From: an uncultured Clostridia bacterium
GTDB taxonomy: Bacteria; Bacillota; Clostridia; Oscillospirales; Ruminococcaceae
Length of the DNA stretch: 64,000 nt
Direction: 5' to 3'
NCBI GenBank assembly: GCA_947627045.1
Contig: CANQUM010000002.1
Location: forward strand, 1 to 64,000
In this document: positions 1 through 8,611 of the stretch, in pieces
Position numbering within the stretch: position 1 is the stretch's first letter
How the letters are laid out: each line of letters starts with the position of its first letter
Program-made: the position numbers and the translations under genes
Notes under the pieces: generated by a model
Database searches by the model: none
Seen by the model: the letters and a program-made list of their open reading frames with translations, nothing else
What the model was told of the DNA's origin: nothing

Positions 1-69
1 ATCGATGATGGAGTTGAAGGAGAAATAAAATATAATACAGTAGATATTTTGCCAGTGAAACAAACATAG
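1..69 (+). CDS. 3' end of an unidentified ORF
   Basis: Frame 1 is open from the first base and gives 22 residues ending in DILPVKQT before a TAG; the other two forward frames stop within 30 bases. The gene begins outside the window. The stop is followed at once by a tandem TTGGCAACAAA-like repeat, an arrangement often seen behind integrase genes at element ends, so a tyrosine recombinase tail is possible. The residues alone do not identify a family. Confidence 0.35.
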   Translation: MDDGVEGEIKYNTVDILPVKQT

Positions 70-263
70 TGGCAACAAATTGGCAACAAAAAATCGGATA
101 GCATATGCTTTACCGATAATACGGATAATGTAGATACGCTTTGCTAAATTTCATAAACAAACTTGTTTAGAATTAATTTATCAGGAGCGAGTGAGAATGA
201 TTTGATTTTTAATACGAATTTATTTTCATTTTGAAAAATGATTTTAGAGAAAGGGGTTAATAT
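70..263. repeat. Tandem TTGGCAACAAA repeat and AT-rich spacer
   Basis: The bases just after the partial ORF read TGGCAACAAA then TTGGCAACAAA, two head-to-tail copies of a 10-11 base unit. The rest of the gap is AT-rich and contains the ribosome binding site (gaaagggg) of the next gene. The tandem unit may be a recombinase arm site or element border; this is inference from position only. Confidence 0.35.
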
Positions 264-1451
264 ATGAATTTTGTTAAAGTACTTAATGTGGGACAAGGTG
301 ACTCCATTGTTATGAGGCCGCCCAAAGGTTGTTATTATGCCGATAAAACCTTTTTTATTGATCTTGGTCCCGGAAATACGGATATTACAAAAGGTATTGG
401 TGAGAATGAAAAAATACATATATGGATTTCGCATCATGACAAAGACCACTTGGGAGGACTTTCCTTTTTTGCGGGGAAATTTGCACATATTGAAGAGATA
501 ACAGTTCCCTTTTTTCAGAATGAAATTACGCTCATTGCTAGTGCAATTTTAAATCTGAAAGGAATAAATTCATCCAAGGATTGTGGCGAATTTATTAATG
601 CGTTAGAAGAAATTGTAAACAATCAGGTTGTAATTAAATCTCTCGTGGAAGGCAACAAAGCGTGTCCACGGTTATCATATGCTTATGAGGGACAAAAATT
701 TTGTAATCATATCAAATGCCTTAATCCACCAAGATGTGTTGACGTGTTCAACTGGATTGACGAAACTGACACAAGAGATTTGGTTGAGATGTTTAATGAG
801 GTATTTTCTAAACCTTTTGCCAGAGAAATGGAAATGTACATTTATAATTTTTCTCGTGGAGGCATAAGTTTAGGTACAGTTGACTCTGCTACATTTAATG
901 AGTTTTGGCTTTATGGAGGAGAAGAAGAACAAGACCCTCAAATTGAACGGAATAAGTGCAATTATGTGGTAAACTTTTTATTTAGAAACATGCCATTATT
1001 CCGTAGTTTTAATGTTAGCAGTACAAGAGCAAATATGAGAAAAATCTATAACAGGTATGTAAACTGCACGCATGATGTATGCATGGTGTTAATGGCTTAT
1101 TTTTACAATCAGAAAATGCTACTGACGGGAGATGCAAGCAAGAAAGTATTCAATCGACTGATAAATGAAGGAATTGACATTAGTGCTTCATATTTAAAAA
1201 TGCCGCATCATGGAAGCAAACACAATATAAGCGAAAGAATACTTAAATGTATTAACCCGGAAGTTGCTATTATTTCACACGACAATGGACATTTTGGGAA
1301 ATCTCGGGATACACATCCTAATATGGAAGTGTTGGAATGCCTTCAGAGGATGGGAATTAAAATCTTATTAACAAATGATGTAAGAAAAAATGGACAAATT
1401 ATTATGAAAAAACAGAATCACAGTTTTGATAATTTTGTAACGATTTTATAG
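264..1451 (+). CDS. Stand-alone ComEC/Rec2-type MBL-fold hydrolase
   Basis: This 395-aa protein has the metallo-beta-lactamase fold of the ComEC C-terminal domain, without ComEC's membrane channel. It starts with the typical VLNVGQGDSIV strand and has the metal-binding block SHHDKDHLGG (residues 56-65). A second ligand block, MPHHGSKHN, lies in the C-terminal third, followed by a segment ending in THPN. No signal peptide or membrane segment is visible, so it should be cytosolic. Known relatives are phosphodiesterases or nucleases, and some sit in defence islands. The start has a gaaagggg ribosome binding site. The long middle segment (about residues 80-270) matches nothing I recognise and may hold the specificity. 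It lies next to another MBL-containing gene in an apparent accessory element. Confidence 0.75.
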   Translation: MNFVKVLNVGQGDSIVMRPPKGCYYADKTFFIDLGPGNTDITKGIGENEKIHIWISHHDKDHLGGLSFFAGKFAHIEEITVPFFQNEITLIASAILNLKGINSSKDCGEFINALEEIVNNQVVIKSLVEGNKACPRLSYAYEGQKFCNHIKCLNPPRCVDVFNWIDETDTRDLVEMFNEVFSKPFAREMEMYIYNFSRGGISLGTVDSATFNEFWLYGGEEEQDPQIERNKCNYVVNFLFRNMPLFRSFNVSSTRANMRKIYNRYVNCTHDVCMVLMAYFYNQKMLLTGDASKKVFNRLINEGIDISASYLKMPHHGSKHNISERILKCINPEVAIISHDNGHFGKSRDTHPNMEVLECLQRMGIKILLTNDVRKNGQIIMKKQNHSFDNFVTIL

Positions 1452-1658
1452 AATTGGTTTCCTTCGTTGAAATATAAGTAAGAACGATGTACTTAAAATA
1501 CCGGTTGTTTACAATTAATTCCCCGTTATCACCCCATGATAACAGCCCATCGTGTAGGCTGTATAATATGGATATATCAAATAATCAAAAGAACCACAAA
1601 CACAACAAAGAATAATCTCTAAACAAAATTGATTAGGCTTTGTCGAGTGGGAATAACT

Positions 1659-2771
1659 ATGAATGACTGGTTTACAATAGATAAAATAGACGCAAAAACT
1701 TATGTTATCAGTGAATACCATCACCCGGAAGAAACACATTGCTACTTGTTAAATGGAAATGAGAGAAGTTTGCTGATTGATACTGGAGTTGGTATTTCAA
1801 ACATATATGATGAAGTTATAAATTTAACTGATAAACCTGTTACTGCAGTTGCAACACACATTCATTGGGATCATATCGGAGGACATAAATATTTTTCGGA
1901 TTTTTATGTCCATAGTGCAGAAATGGATTGGTTAAATGGCAAGTTTCCTTTACCGTTAGAAATTGCCAAATCGGAGTTGACCTATGTAATAGATGTTTTA
2001 GAGGATACGTTAGATATGGATGCTTTAAATGATTTGCTTAAAAGTTTTGTCACACAAAGTCAAAAAATATTAGGAGATAATCTGATTGGGATTTATCTTC
2101 ATGGCTCTGCTGTTATGGGATGCTATAATGAGAAAAAAAGTGATATTGATTTGTTAGTTGTAGTAAAGGAGGCTATTCCAAACAACATAAAACATCATTT
2201 CATGGATATGGTTATAGAATTAAATACATATGCTCCTCCAAAAGGAATTGAACTAAGCATTGTTAAAAGAGGGGTATGCAATCCGTTTGTTTATCCGACA
2301 CCTTTCGAATTGCACTTTTCTATTGCACATTTAGAATGGTATAAAACCAATCCTTTAGATTATATTGATAAAATGAAGGGAACAGATAAAGATCTGGCAG
2401 CTCATATTACTATTATTTATCACAGGGGAAAATGTCTTTATGGAAACGATATCAAAGATGTCTTTGGAGCAGTCAGTAAAGAAGACTACTTTGATAGTAT
2501 TTGGAGTGATATTGAGGAAGCTGAAACGGAAATAATGGACAATCCCACTTACATTATTCTAAACTTATGTAGAGTATTAGCATACAAAAAAGAAGAACTT
2601 ATCCTGTCAAAACAGGAAGGTGGTAAATGGGGAATATGCAATGTCCCTGAAAAGTATCAAACTTTAATTGTACAGGCACTGAATGAATATTTATCTAATA
2701 AATCAACAGAATGGGATGAAAATAATGCCCATGAATATGCTGCATATATGATAACACAGATAAGAAATTAG
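1659..2771 (+). CDS. Fusion of truncated MBL domain and ANT(3'')/(9)-like adenylyltransferase
   Basis: The ORF track begins at a TTG (1629); the ATG at 1659 behind gagtggg is more likely, giving 370 aa. Residues about 1-105 match the first half of an MBL hydrolase, including the block HIHWDHIGGH (residues 67-76), but the later histidine and aspartate ligands are absent. From about residue 120 the protein changes to a nucleotidyltransferase of the aminoglycoside O-adenylyltransferase family: LHGSAVMGC followed by KSDIDLL gives the GS...D-x-D metal-binding motif (D162, D164), and the C-terminal half fits the helical aadA-type domain. An ATG at 2016 lies at the junction. The ANT half looks complete; the MBL half is probably not an independent enzyme. 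Resistance to spectinomycin/streptomycin-type drugs is possible but unproven. Confidence 0.7.
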   Translation: MNDWFTIDKIDAKTYVISEYHHPEETHCYLLNGNERSLLIDTGVGISNIYDEVINLTDKPVTAVATHIHWDHIGGHKYFSDFYVHSAEMDWLNGKFPLPLEIAKSELTYVIDVLEDTLDMDALNDLLKSFVTQSQKILGDNLIGIYLHGSAVMGCYNEKKSDIDLLVVVKEAIPNNIKHHFMDMVIELNTYAPPKGIELSIVKRGVCNPFVYPTPFELHFSIAHLEWYKTNPLDYIDKMKGTDKDLAAHITIIYHRGKCLYGNDIKDVFGAVSKEDYFDSIWSDIEEAETEIMDNPTYIILNLCRVLAYKKEELILSKQEGGKWGICNVPEKYQTLIVQALNEYLSNKSTEWDENNAHEYAAYMITQIRN

Positions 2772-3174
2772 ATGAATTCATATTTGTTAAGGTATTAAAT
2801 GTTATGCTTTAGGTACTCTGGAAGCCTTATATTTCAAGAGATTCCAAACGCAATATAAGCATATATGATATTTTATACCTATCGTCTCACAAATGGATTT
2901 CTATTGCGTAACATTTCAAAAGTAGGTTGTCAATAAAATTCCCGATTTGATAGCAAAATGATAGCAGACTGCAAAATGTATTTATTCTGCGTACCCTGCA
3001 GTTTGTGAGTACAGTTATCTTAATAAATTCTAAAAAGGCATTACTGACTTTTGCAGTCGGTAATGCCTTTTTGTATAAAGAAAACAGCGCAGCCACTTGT
3101 CGAGACTGCGCCATACTATGAATAATTATACTGCCCTACGTTTGGGATATGTCAGGATGTTTTTATTTATATAT
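2772..3174. other. Intergenic stretch with tandem GATAGCA motif
   Basis: This 400-base stretch has no convincing gene. The 75-aa minus-strand ORF in it runs through a terminator hairpin. It contains a second short tandem motif, TGATAGCAAAATGATAGCA near 2948, reminiscent in layout of the TTGGCAACAAA repeat at the window start, then the terminator at 3032-3072. It may mark the other border of the accessory segment; no clean direct-repeat pair was found. Confidence 0.3.
3032..3072. terminator. Strong bidirectional-looking hairpin
   Basis: AAAAAGGCATTACTGACT and AGTCGGTAATGCCTTTTT pair over 18 positions with one G-T wobble around a 5-base loop. A T run follows on the plus strand and the stem begins with A's, so it can serve both strands. 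It separates the accessory genes from the convergent gene ending at 3175. Confidence 0.8.
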
Positions 3175-5850
3175 TTACAGCTTCCTTAAATATTGAATAC
3201 CAACAGTAATAAGCGAGAATATCAAATTATAAAGAACAACCGAAGTCGCTGAAAGCGAACTGAACGACCCTATAATCATCAGCACCAAAGATACCAAAAG
3301 TCCCAGCAGAGCAGCCGCCAATTGAACCGTCATACCTAAATTAGTGATGAACTGCAGCTTCTTTGCACCGCTTATAAGCATAGCAAACGACGGAAAATGT
3401 CCCGAACAAAGCATTGAAGCAGAAGACTTGGGAATAAATCCTGTTTGTTCTTCATACTCTTTATGATACCTGAATGGGAGAAGCTTTAAAGAATCAGGTG
3501 AAACATCATAAATCTCTGACATAAGATTTAATGAAATAAAACCGTCTACCGATCTGATTACCGTTGTGATTTTCTGATTTTCTAAAACCTGAAGCCATTT
3601 CTTTACGCTTATACTTGAATTTACAGTTATAACAAACAAAGTTGAAACAATTCCCGAAACTGAAAGATATATAGGAATGTAGCCCTTTGTGTATTCCTTT
3701 TCCTTTGACAGCGGAGGAAGTCCTTCAATAGAATGGTTTTCCATAAGCTCTCTTGTTCCGAATAGTATTCTTTGATTATCTATCCAACCTGAAAGTCCTA
3801 AGCCGTCCTCGTATATATAGCTTTCAACCGGGTAAAGCATTTCAGTCTTTCCTCTAAGCATATTATAGAACATCGACTGTAAAACGCTTCCCGCCTGACA
3901 GGACAAGCTGGCTGCCATCAAAATAGATTCCTCTATTGGGGTTGCAGACATTGCTTTTAAATTAACTAGATTTATCATTCCTTCTGGGAAAAGCTGACGT
4001 GCGTCAACCAAAATGGCATTAGTGTCAGCAAATTCCTGTACAGCCGAATACCCAAGCATAACTCCCGACGAACGCAGAAATCTTTTTGACGCTCTGGCAA
4101 GCGGCAGGTTTACAACAAGCATCAGAGCAAACGATGCCGCAATTGAAATTGTTCCGGAAAAAGCTATGAAAGCAGATAATATTTTCTGAGACAGACCTGA
4201 TGCATTCCTGTCGCAAATAAGCGCAAGTAAACCAACTAAAGCGCCTGCAAGAAGAAGTATAGGTGCATATTTTTTGCTGTATTTATCAGCAACATCCATT
4301 GAATATGAATGTTCAAGAAAGTTATTGTTAAACTCGGTTTTCCTCATTGTCGCAAGCTCGGGAAAATCATTCAGAAGAGCACCTTTAGTAAATTTTGCGG
4401 CGACATCCTCATTTAGAACATTTGTAACAGCAAACTTTTCATAATCACCTGCAACATATCTGAAGCTTCTCTCGGTTCTGTTGACTATAAGAAGTTTTCC
4501 AAGTGTATTGAATAAAAGACCCAATATAGCAGCTGACATATAAATATGATATGCTTTTGTCTGCATGATTCCGGGATTTATAAACAAAAGCAGCGACGAT
4601 ATGAGCGAGGAGCTTATACCCAGTGCAGCAACGCTGTCGCAGTCGGCATTTCGTTTAAACAGCTTCTTCAATCCCGAAATAAGAACCGTATACGAAACAA
4701 ACGCAGATACTAGACCTAATGCTATGTTTGTAAAAATAAATGATTCAGCACTTGTTCTCTTAAACGCTTCAATAACAGGCCAGCCTAAATCGTTTGCAAA
4801 TGCTATGTATAGACTGAAAAACGATGTGATTACCAGTATGCAGAGTCTTATAACAAGATTGCTCTTTAACTGTAATATGTCATCAAGGACCTTAGGAGCT
4901 TCGTTATAGTCAGTAAAATCTTTAACGTGCTTTTTAGCCTCACTGTCTTTAACATCAGATGCATCATACTTGCCTTCATCTGAATTTTCCAGAACAAAAT
5001 TGTCTACCTTGTCCTTCCTTCTCTCGGCAAGTATTCGCAGCTTCATAGTATCGGTAGCACCCTCAGGGAATACAATATCGTCTTCAATATCAATATTGAT
5101 TTTTTCTAATTGCTCTGTTCTCGGAATAATTTTTCCTTCCAATCCCAAATCAACATCTTTGATCCTAAGACGCTTAACAGGAGAAACATTTGCTTCTCTG
5201 CTTACGGTTCCTCTTTCTCTTTTTAATTTTAAAAGCCCTTCAATAATAGCTGTATTGCCTGACGTCTTTCTAAGTCTGAACCTGCTGCCCATGCCCGCTT
5301 CAAGACCTTCTCTTGCAGCTTCTTCTTCCTCTGCCTTTTCAGCTTCTATCTTTTCTTTTTCAGCTTCAATCTTCCGGCTTATCTTTTGTGCCAGACCCTT
5401 TTTATGCTTCTTTGCGTCTTCCGTTCCAGATCCAGCAACAGTATTATCAGTTTCATCGACTTCAATATCGGGAAGTGTAAAATCGTCTATGTTGTTTAAT
5501 TTGTCTTCTTTGACCAGTGTAGGTTCCTCATCTTCTAAAATCGGCGTATCCTCAACATCAGATACAGCCTCTTCAATCAAAGAGTCTACATCCATATCAT
5601 CTATTCCGCCGTTTAAATTCTCACTTTTAACCTCTGTTTTGACAGTATCCTTCGGTCTTCCGTCGTCAATTACTTCATTAAAAATTGAATCGTCAATAAT
5701 AGATTGTCTTTCAGTTTTGTCAGCCTTATCCTCGTCCTTTGCATTTGCGCCGATAAGTGCGTCTACATCAGCATCAGACAGAGGAGTTACATTTTTAGCC
5801 TTGTCAGAATATTCATCTAAAATATCGTCAAGATCAAAATTATCTGCCAA
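3175..5850 (-). CDS. P-type-ATPase-like membrane protein lacking the phosphorylation motif
   Basis: The start is a TTG preceded by ggaag, giving 891 aa. The first 310 residues are acidic and low complexity (many D, E, K) with no signal peptide, so cytosolic and probably disordered. After that come four membrane segments, a short cytosolic loop, two more membrane segments, a large soluble part and two final membrane segments, the topology of heavy-metal P1B ATPases. The stretch from VNLPLARASKRF to EFADTNAILVDARQLFPEG aligns by pattern with the family's sixth helix and P-domain entrance, but where DKTGT should be the sequence reads DARQL. The TGES actuator motif and the GDGxND motif are not seen either. 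It is therefore probably a non-pumping relative with a structural, binding or signalling role. Nothing nearby suggests a substrate. Confidence 0.6.
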   Translation of the reverse strand: MADNFDLDDILDEYSDKAKNVTPLSDADVDALIGANAKDEDKADKTERQSIIDDSIFNEVIDDGRPKDTVKTEVKSENLNGGIDDMDVDSLIEEAVSDVEDTPILEDEEPTLVKEDKLNNIDDFTLPDIEVDETDNTVAGSGTEDAKKHKKGLAQKISRKIEAEKEKIEAEKAEEEEAAREGLEAGMGSRFRLRKTSGNTAIIEGLLKLKRERGTVSREANVSPVKRLRIKDVDLGLEGKIIPRTEQLEKINIDIEDDIVFPEGATDTMKLRILAERRKDKVDNFVLENSDEGKYDASDVKDSEAKKHVKDFTDYNEAPKVLDDILQLKSNLVIRLCILVITSFFSLYIAFANDLGWPVIEAFKRTSAESFIFTNIALGLVSAFVSYTVLISGLKKLFKRNADCDSVAALGISSSLISSLLLFINPGIMQTKAYHIYMSAAILGLLFNTLGKLLIVNRTERSFRYVAGDYEKFAVTNVLNEDVAAKFTKGALLNDFPELATMRKTEFNNNFLEHSYSMDVADKYSKKYAPILLLAGALVGLLALICDRNASGLSQKILSAFIAFSGTISIAASFALMLVVNLPLARASKRFLRSSGVMLGYSAVQEFADTNAILVDARQLFPEGMINLVNLKAMSATPIEESILMAASLSCQAGSVLQSMFYNMLRGKTEMLYPVESYIYEDGLGLSGWIDNQRILFGTRELMENHSIEGLPPLSKEKEYTKGYIPIYLSVSGIVSTLFVITVNSSISVKKWLQVLENQKITTVIRSVDGFISLNLMSEIYDVSPDSLKLLPFRYHKEYEEQTGFIPKSSASMLCSGHFPSFAMLISGAKKLQFITNLGMTVQLAAALLGLLVSLVLMIIGSFSSLSATSVVLYNLIFSLITVGIQYLRKL

Positions 5851-6020
5851 TTCCTACACTTCCTTTACAATTTGCTGTTTCCTTTTTTGTTCATATTTCT
5901 ATATTTACAGGCAAAATTTTCTCGCCTGAAAAAAACATAAATAAAAATCTTAACTTTTTCTATTACCGATAATCTATATTAAATCCAATAATTAAAACTG
6001 CACTCCGACCTGATTTGACG

Positions 6021-6887
6021 TCAATTCATTCTTGACTTCAAAACTTCATACATAAATATGCCACCCGCAACCGAAGCATTCAAAGATGTAATTTTCCCAA
6101 CCATAGGAAGTCTCAGCAGAAAATCACACTTTTCTTTTAAAAGTCTGCTCATTCCAAAGCCTTCAGAACCTATAATAAGACCGACAGCTCCGTCAAATGA
6201 TACGCTCTTATAATCCTCTCCGCTTGAGTCTGTACCGTAAATCCATACGCCGTTTTCCTTTAGGGTATCAACTGCCTGACTGAGATTTGAAACCCTTGCA
6301 ACAGGCATCCAAGCCGCTGCACCTGCCGACGTTTTAAAAACAGTGTGATTTAAAGACGCACTTCTTCTTTTAGGTATTATAACGCCGTGAACTCCGCTTG
6401 CCTCAGCGGTTCTTATAATCGCGCCCAAATTATGAGGGTCCTCGATCTCGTCGCAAATTATAATAAACGGTGGCTCATTCTTTTTCTTAGCAATATCGAG
6501 TATATCCTGTATTTCTACATATTCCGCACAGGCAGCCATCGCTATAACGCCCTGATGAGAAGCACCGTTTGCCATTTTATTCAGCTTCTGCTCGTTGACT
6601 TTTTTTATAACGATACCCTGTTCTTTTGCCATCGAGCAAATAACAGAAATTGAACCGCCGGCTTCGCTGCTTATATAAATAGAATCTATCATCTTACCTG
6701 CTTTAAGACTTTCAATTACAGGATTGCGCCCTAATATAAGGCTTTTATCCTCTGTATCATCTTTACCATGATAACTGTCCACAGTTTTCCTAAAATCGGA
6801 AGCACGCTTAACATTTTGAGCGTCCAACCTTTTATTCTGGCGCTTTTTATCAAAATTTTTCTTACTATACCCGTTATTAAAGCCCAT
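6021..6887 (-). CDS. rlmB: TrmH/SpoU family 23S rRNA 2'-O-methyltransferase (RlmB type)
   Basis: This SPOUT methyltransferase is predicted to use SAM to methylate a ribose in 23S rRNA; RlmB of E. coli acts on G2251. The N-terminal part is basic, followed by the RNA-binding L30e-like substrate domain (GRNPVIESLKAGKMIDSIYIS) and the SpoU catalytic domain. Visible motifs are EDPHNLGAIIRTAEASG (motif 1), IIGSEGFGMS (motif 2) and SLNASVAGGIFMYE (motif 3). The ORF-track start at 6917 is a TTG; an ATG ten codons later, behind cgggag, is more likely and gives 288 aa. The exact target base is inferred from the family. Confidence 0.9.
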   Translation of the reverse strand: MGFNNGYSKKNFDKKRQNKRLDAQNVKRASDFRKTVDSYHGKDDTEDKSLILGRNPVIESLKAGKMIDSIYISSEAGGSISVICSMAKEQGIVIKKVNEQKLNKMANGASHQGVIAMAACAEYVEIQDILDIAKKKNEPPFIIICDEIEDPHNLGAIIRTAEASGVHGVIIPKRRSASLNHTVFKTSAGAAAWMPVARVSNLSQAVDTLKENGVWIYGTDSSGEDYKSVSFDGAVGLIIGSEGFGMSRLLKEKCDFLLRLPMVGKITSLNASVAGGIFMYEVLKSRMN

Positions 6888-6942
6888 AAAAATAATAACT
6901 CCCGAATCTAAATCCAACTACTCAAAATACATTATAACATAA

Positions 6943-6979
6943 AAATCCTCAAAAGCCAATAGCTTTCGAAGATTTTTTT
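6943..6979 (-). terminator. Terminator of the 87-aa protein gene
   Basis: On the minus strand an interrupted stem (AATCTTCGAAAGC with GCTTTTGAGGATT) is followed by TTTTT. It lies just after the stop of the gene at 7017 and before rlmB. Confidence 0.6.
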
Positions 6980-7016
6980 AATAAATTATATTTTTTGTAA
7001 AAATCCCAATTTACTC

Positions 7017-7280
7017 TTAAAGAAGAGTAAATACCAAAAATCCCAATAGAAACAAACATGCCAGCGACAGCAAAACAACACACGCAACAGCATTGTTCCG
7101 CTCGTGAGCCTCCTGCCTTGACTGGCTCATAATTGAACTGTACATTTCAAGCATATCCTCGTCTATTTCGCTCACGCGGTTTATATCGCTGTTCTGTTTT
7201 GTGAATAGTAATATCTTTTCATATTGTTCATTTCTAGGACATTTGATTTCAACAATTTGTTTATTTATACCCTTGATCAT
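7017..7280 (-). CDS. Small conserved membrane-anchored protein
   Basis: This 87-aa protein has a soluble N-terminal part (MIKGINKQIVEIKCPRNEQYEKILLF) and one C-terminal membrane helix (AVACVVLLSLACLFLLGFLVFTLL). The opening resembles a small conserved clostridial family whose members begin MIKGVNKxVIE and continue with a predicted alpha/beta segment; no function is known to me. A gggggttt purine run lies about 12 bases before the ATG. It has its own terminator downstream and probably forms a single-gene unit. Confidence 0.6.
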   Translation of the reverse strand: MIKGINKQIVEIKCPRNEQYEKILLFTKQNSDINRVSEIDEDMLEMYSSIMSQSRQEAHERNNAVACVVLLSLACLFLLGFLVFTLL

Positions 7281-7625
7281 AATTGAATTAAACCCCCGAC
7301 ATCAATAAAATTCGCTCAAAATTAGTATTGACCGTAATTTTTTGCATTATTCAACAAGATTTTAAAAAAGCACAAAATTCTGTTGAAAAAGCTGTTGAAA
7401 AGGTTTAAATCTGCATAAAAATTGTTTAAAACTCTGTTGAAAAGGTTGAAAACTACCCAATTATTTGGCTTTTCCGAAAAAACACCCTTAATGTTGAAAA
7501 GATTTTTTAACTTCATTTAACTAAATATTTATCAGACTTATTATAATAAATTCACATTGTTAATAAACAAAGTTTCCCCTTAAAACCAAAATACCTGCAT
7601 CTGAGAAAAATCTTAAATTTTAGTT
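7281..7625. repeat. Intergenic cluster of TGTTGAAAA (TTTTCAACA) repeats
   Basis: No gene is supported here; the 64-aa minus ORF is a product of the repeats. TGTTGAAAA occurs exactly at 7381-7389, 7393-7401, 7435-7443 and 7492-7500, a variant GGTTGAAAA lies at 7444-7452, and a reverse-oriented TTCAACA lies at 7350-7356. The 9-mer TTTTCAACA differs at two positions from the DnaA box TTATCCACA. The flanks are AT-rich. It could be a binding-site array or simply a degenerate repeat. Confidence 0.5.
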
Positions 7626-8492
7626 TCAGTTTACTTTTTCCATATTTCTTATATAGTGAAAAAGATACTGCTGTGCAATGCCTTCCTTGCCCTTCACACA
7701 ATCGGGCAATCCGTTAGGATAATATTCCTTCATAACACGCTTTATCCACACATCTATCGGAAATGCGTCTAAGCGATACATACCATACAGCAATGCACAT
7801 TCTGCCACCTTTGGACCGACGCCCTTTATTGTCATAAGCGACTTTCTTGCAGATTCTAGATCCATTACAGAAATTTCATCTAAATCCAGCTCACCCTCCG
7901 ACAATTTTCTCGCAGCGTCAATAAGATACTTTGCACGAAATCCTGCACGGAGATACGCCAGACTTTCCACTGATTCCTCTGCAAGTTCACCATATGACGG
8001 AAAGCCGCCGTAATGACCGCACAATCTTGAGATTATGCCTTTTATACGGGGTATATTATTGTTCTGAGAAATAATGAACGAGCAAAGAGCTTCCCATTTA
8101 TCCTGCTTTAACATTCTGATGCCTGGAGCAAACTTACATGCACTGCTCATAGTATCGTCAGATGAAAACTCCTTTTTCAAAGCTGAATAGTCGGTTTCAA
8201 GGTCGAAATAGTCAGCCCATATCTCCAAAAAATCGCTCTCCGAGGTGTTATGTAAAGTTATCTGACTTTCATCACTGTTTTTTTCTGCTTTCTTCTGACT
8301 TATTAAAAGCGGAGTGTTAAATCTGTAACCTTTATATGCTTTATCAAAGTCAATTCCCAACATAGAAACGGCTTCTCTGCTGTCTTTATTTATCCTCTCC
8401 CAACGGAAAGCTTGTCCACAGTCAAGAGTTTCGTCTAAATCAAAATCACTCTGAATCAGTACAATATCATTACCCACAACTTTGTAATTCAT
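7626..8492 (-). CDS. ogg: 8-oxoguanine DNA glycosylase/AP lyase (OGG1 type)
   Basis: This 288-aa base-excision repair enzyme removes 8-oxoguanine from DNA. The N-terminal OGG domain begins with the typical DLDETLDCGQAFRW strand. The HhH-GPD part carries CSFIISQNNNIPRIKGII and the hairpin MTIKGVGPKVAECALLYG, whose lysine corresponds to the Schiff-base lysine of OGG1, and PIDVW gives the catalytic aspartate. Length is normal for bacterial OGG1-like enzymes. The ATG sits behind an agaggt site. For an anaerobe it fits with repair of damage from occasional oxygen exposure. It lies alone between the repeat cluster and argS. Confidence 0.9.
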   Translation of the reverse strand: MNYKVVGNDIVLIQSDFDLDETLDCGQAFRWERINKDSREAVSMLGIDFDKAYKGYRFNTPLLISQKKAEKNSDESQITLHNTSESDFLEIWADYFDLETDYSALKKEFSSDDTMSSACKFAPGIRMLKQDKWEALCSFIISQNNNIPRIKGIISRLCGHYGGFPSYGELAEESVESLAYLRAGFRAKYLIDAARKLSEGELDLDEISVMDLESARKSLMTIKGVGPKVAECALLYGMYRLDAFPIDVWIKRVMKEYYPNGLPDCVKGKEGIAQQYLFHYIRNMEKVN

Positions 8493-8574
8493 TGTATTAC
8501 CTCTTTTATATAATAGTATATCTATTATACTATTATATATTTAGTTTTGCAAATGAATAACTATCTCCAAAAAA

Positions 8575-8604
8575 ACAAAAACTCTCAAGGCATAACCCTG
8601 AGAG
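8575..8604 (-). terminator. Terminator of argS
   Basis: On the minus strand CTCTCAGGG and CCTTGAGAG form a stem followed by TTTTTGTTTTTTT, directly after the argS stop. Confidence 0.8.
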
Positions 8605-8611
8605 CTGAATA

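Noticed and set aside
2772-2813. Sequence FVKVLNV after the MBL-ANT stop, like the start of the gene at 264
   Set aside because: Only seven residues match before a stop codon; too short to claim a duplicated gene start.
2887-3114. 75-aa minus-strand ORF
   Set aside because: It runs through the strong terminator hairpin at 3032-3072 and has no family resemblance.
4970-5929. 319-aa plus-strand ORF rich in Ser
   Set aside because: It is the antisense shadow of the acidic N-terminal region of the P-type-ATPase-like gene; Ser-rich composition comes from complementing Asp/Glu codons.
7322-7516. 64-aa minus-strand ORF
   Set aside because: Its Asn/Phe/Leu-rich sequence is a translation of the TTTTCAACA repeats; no convincing ribosome binding site was noticed and no family is recognised.
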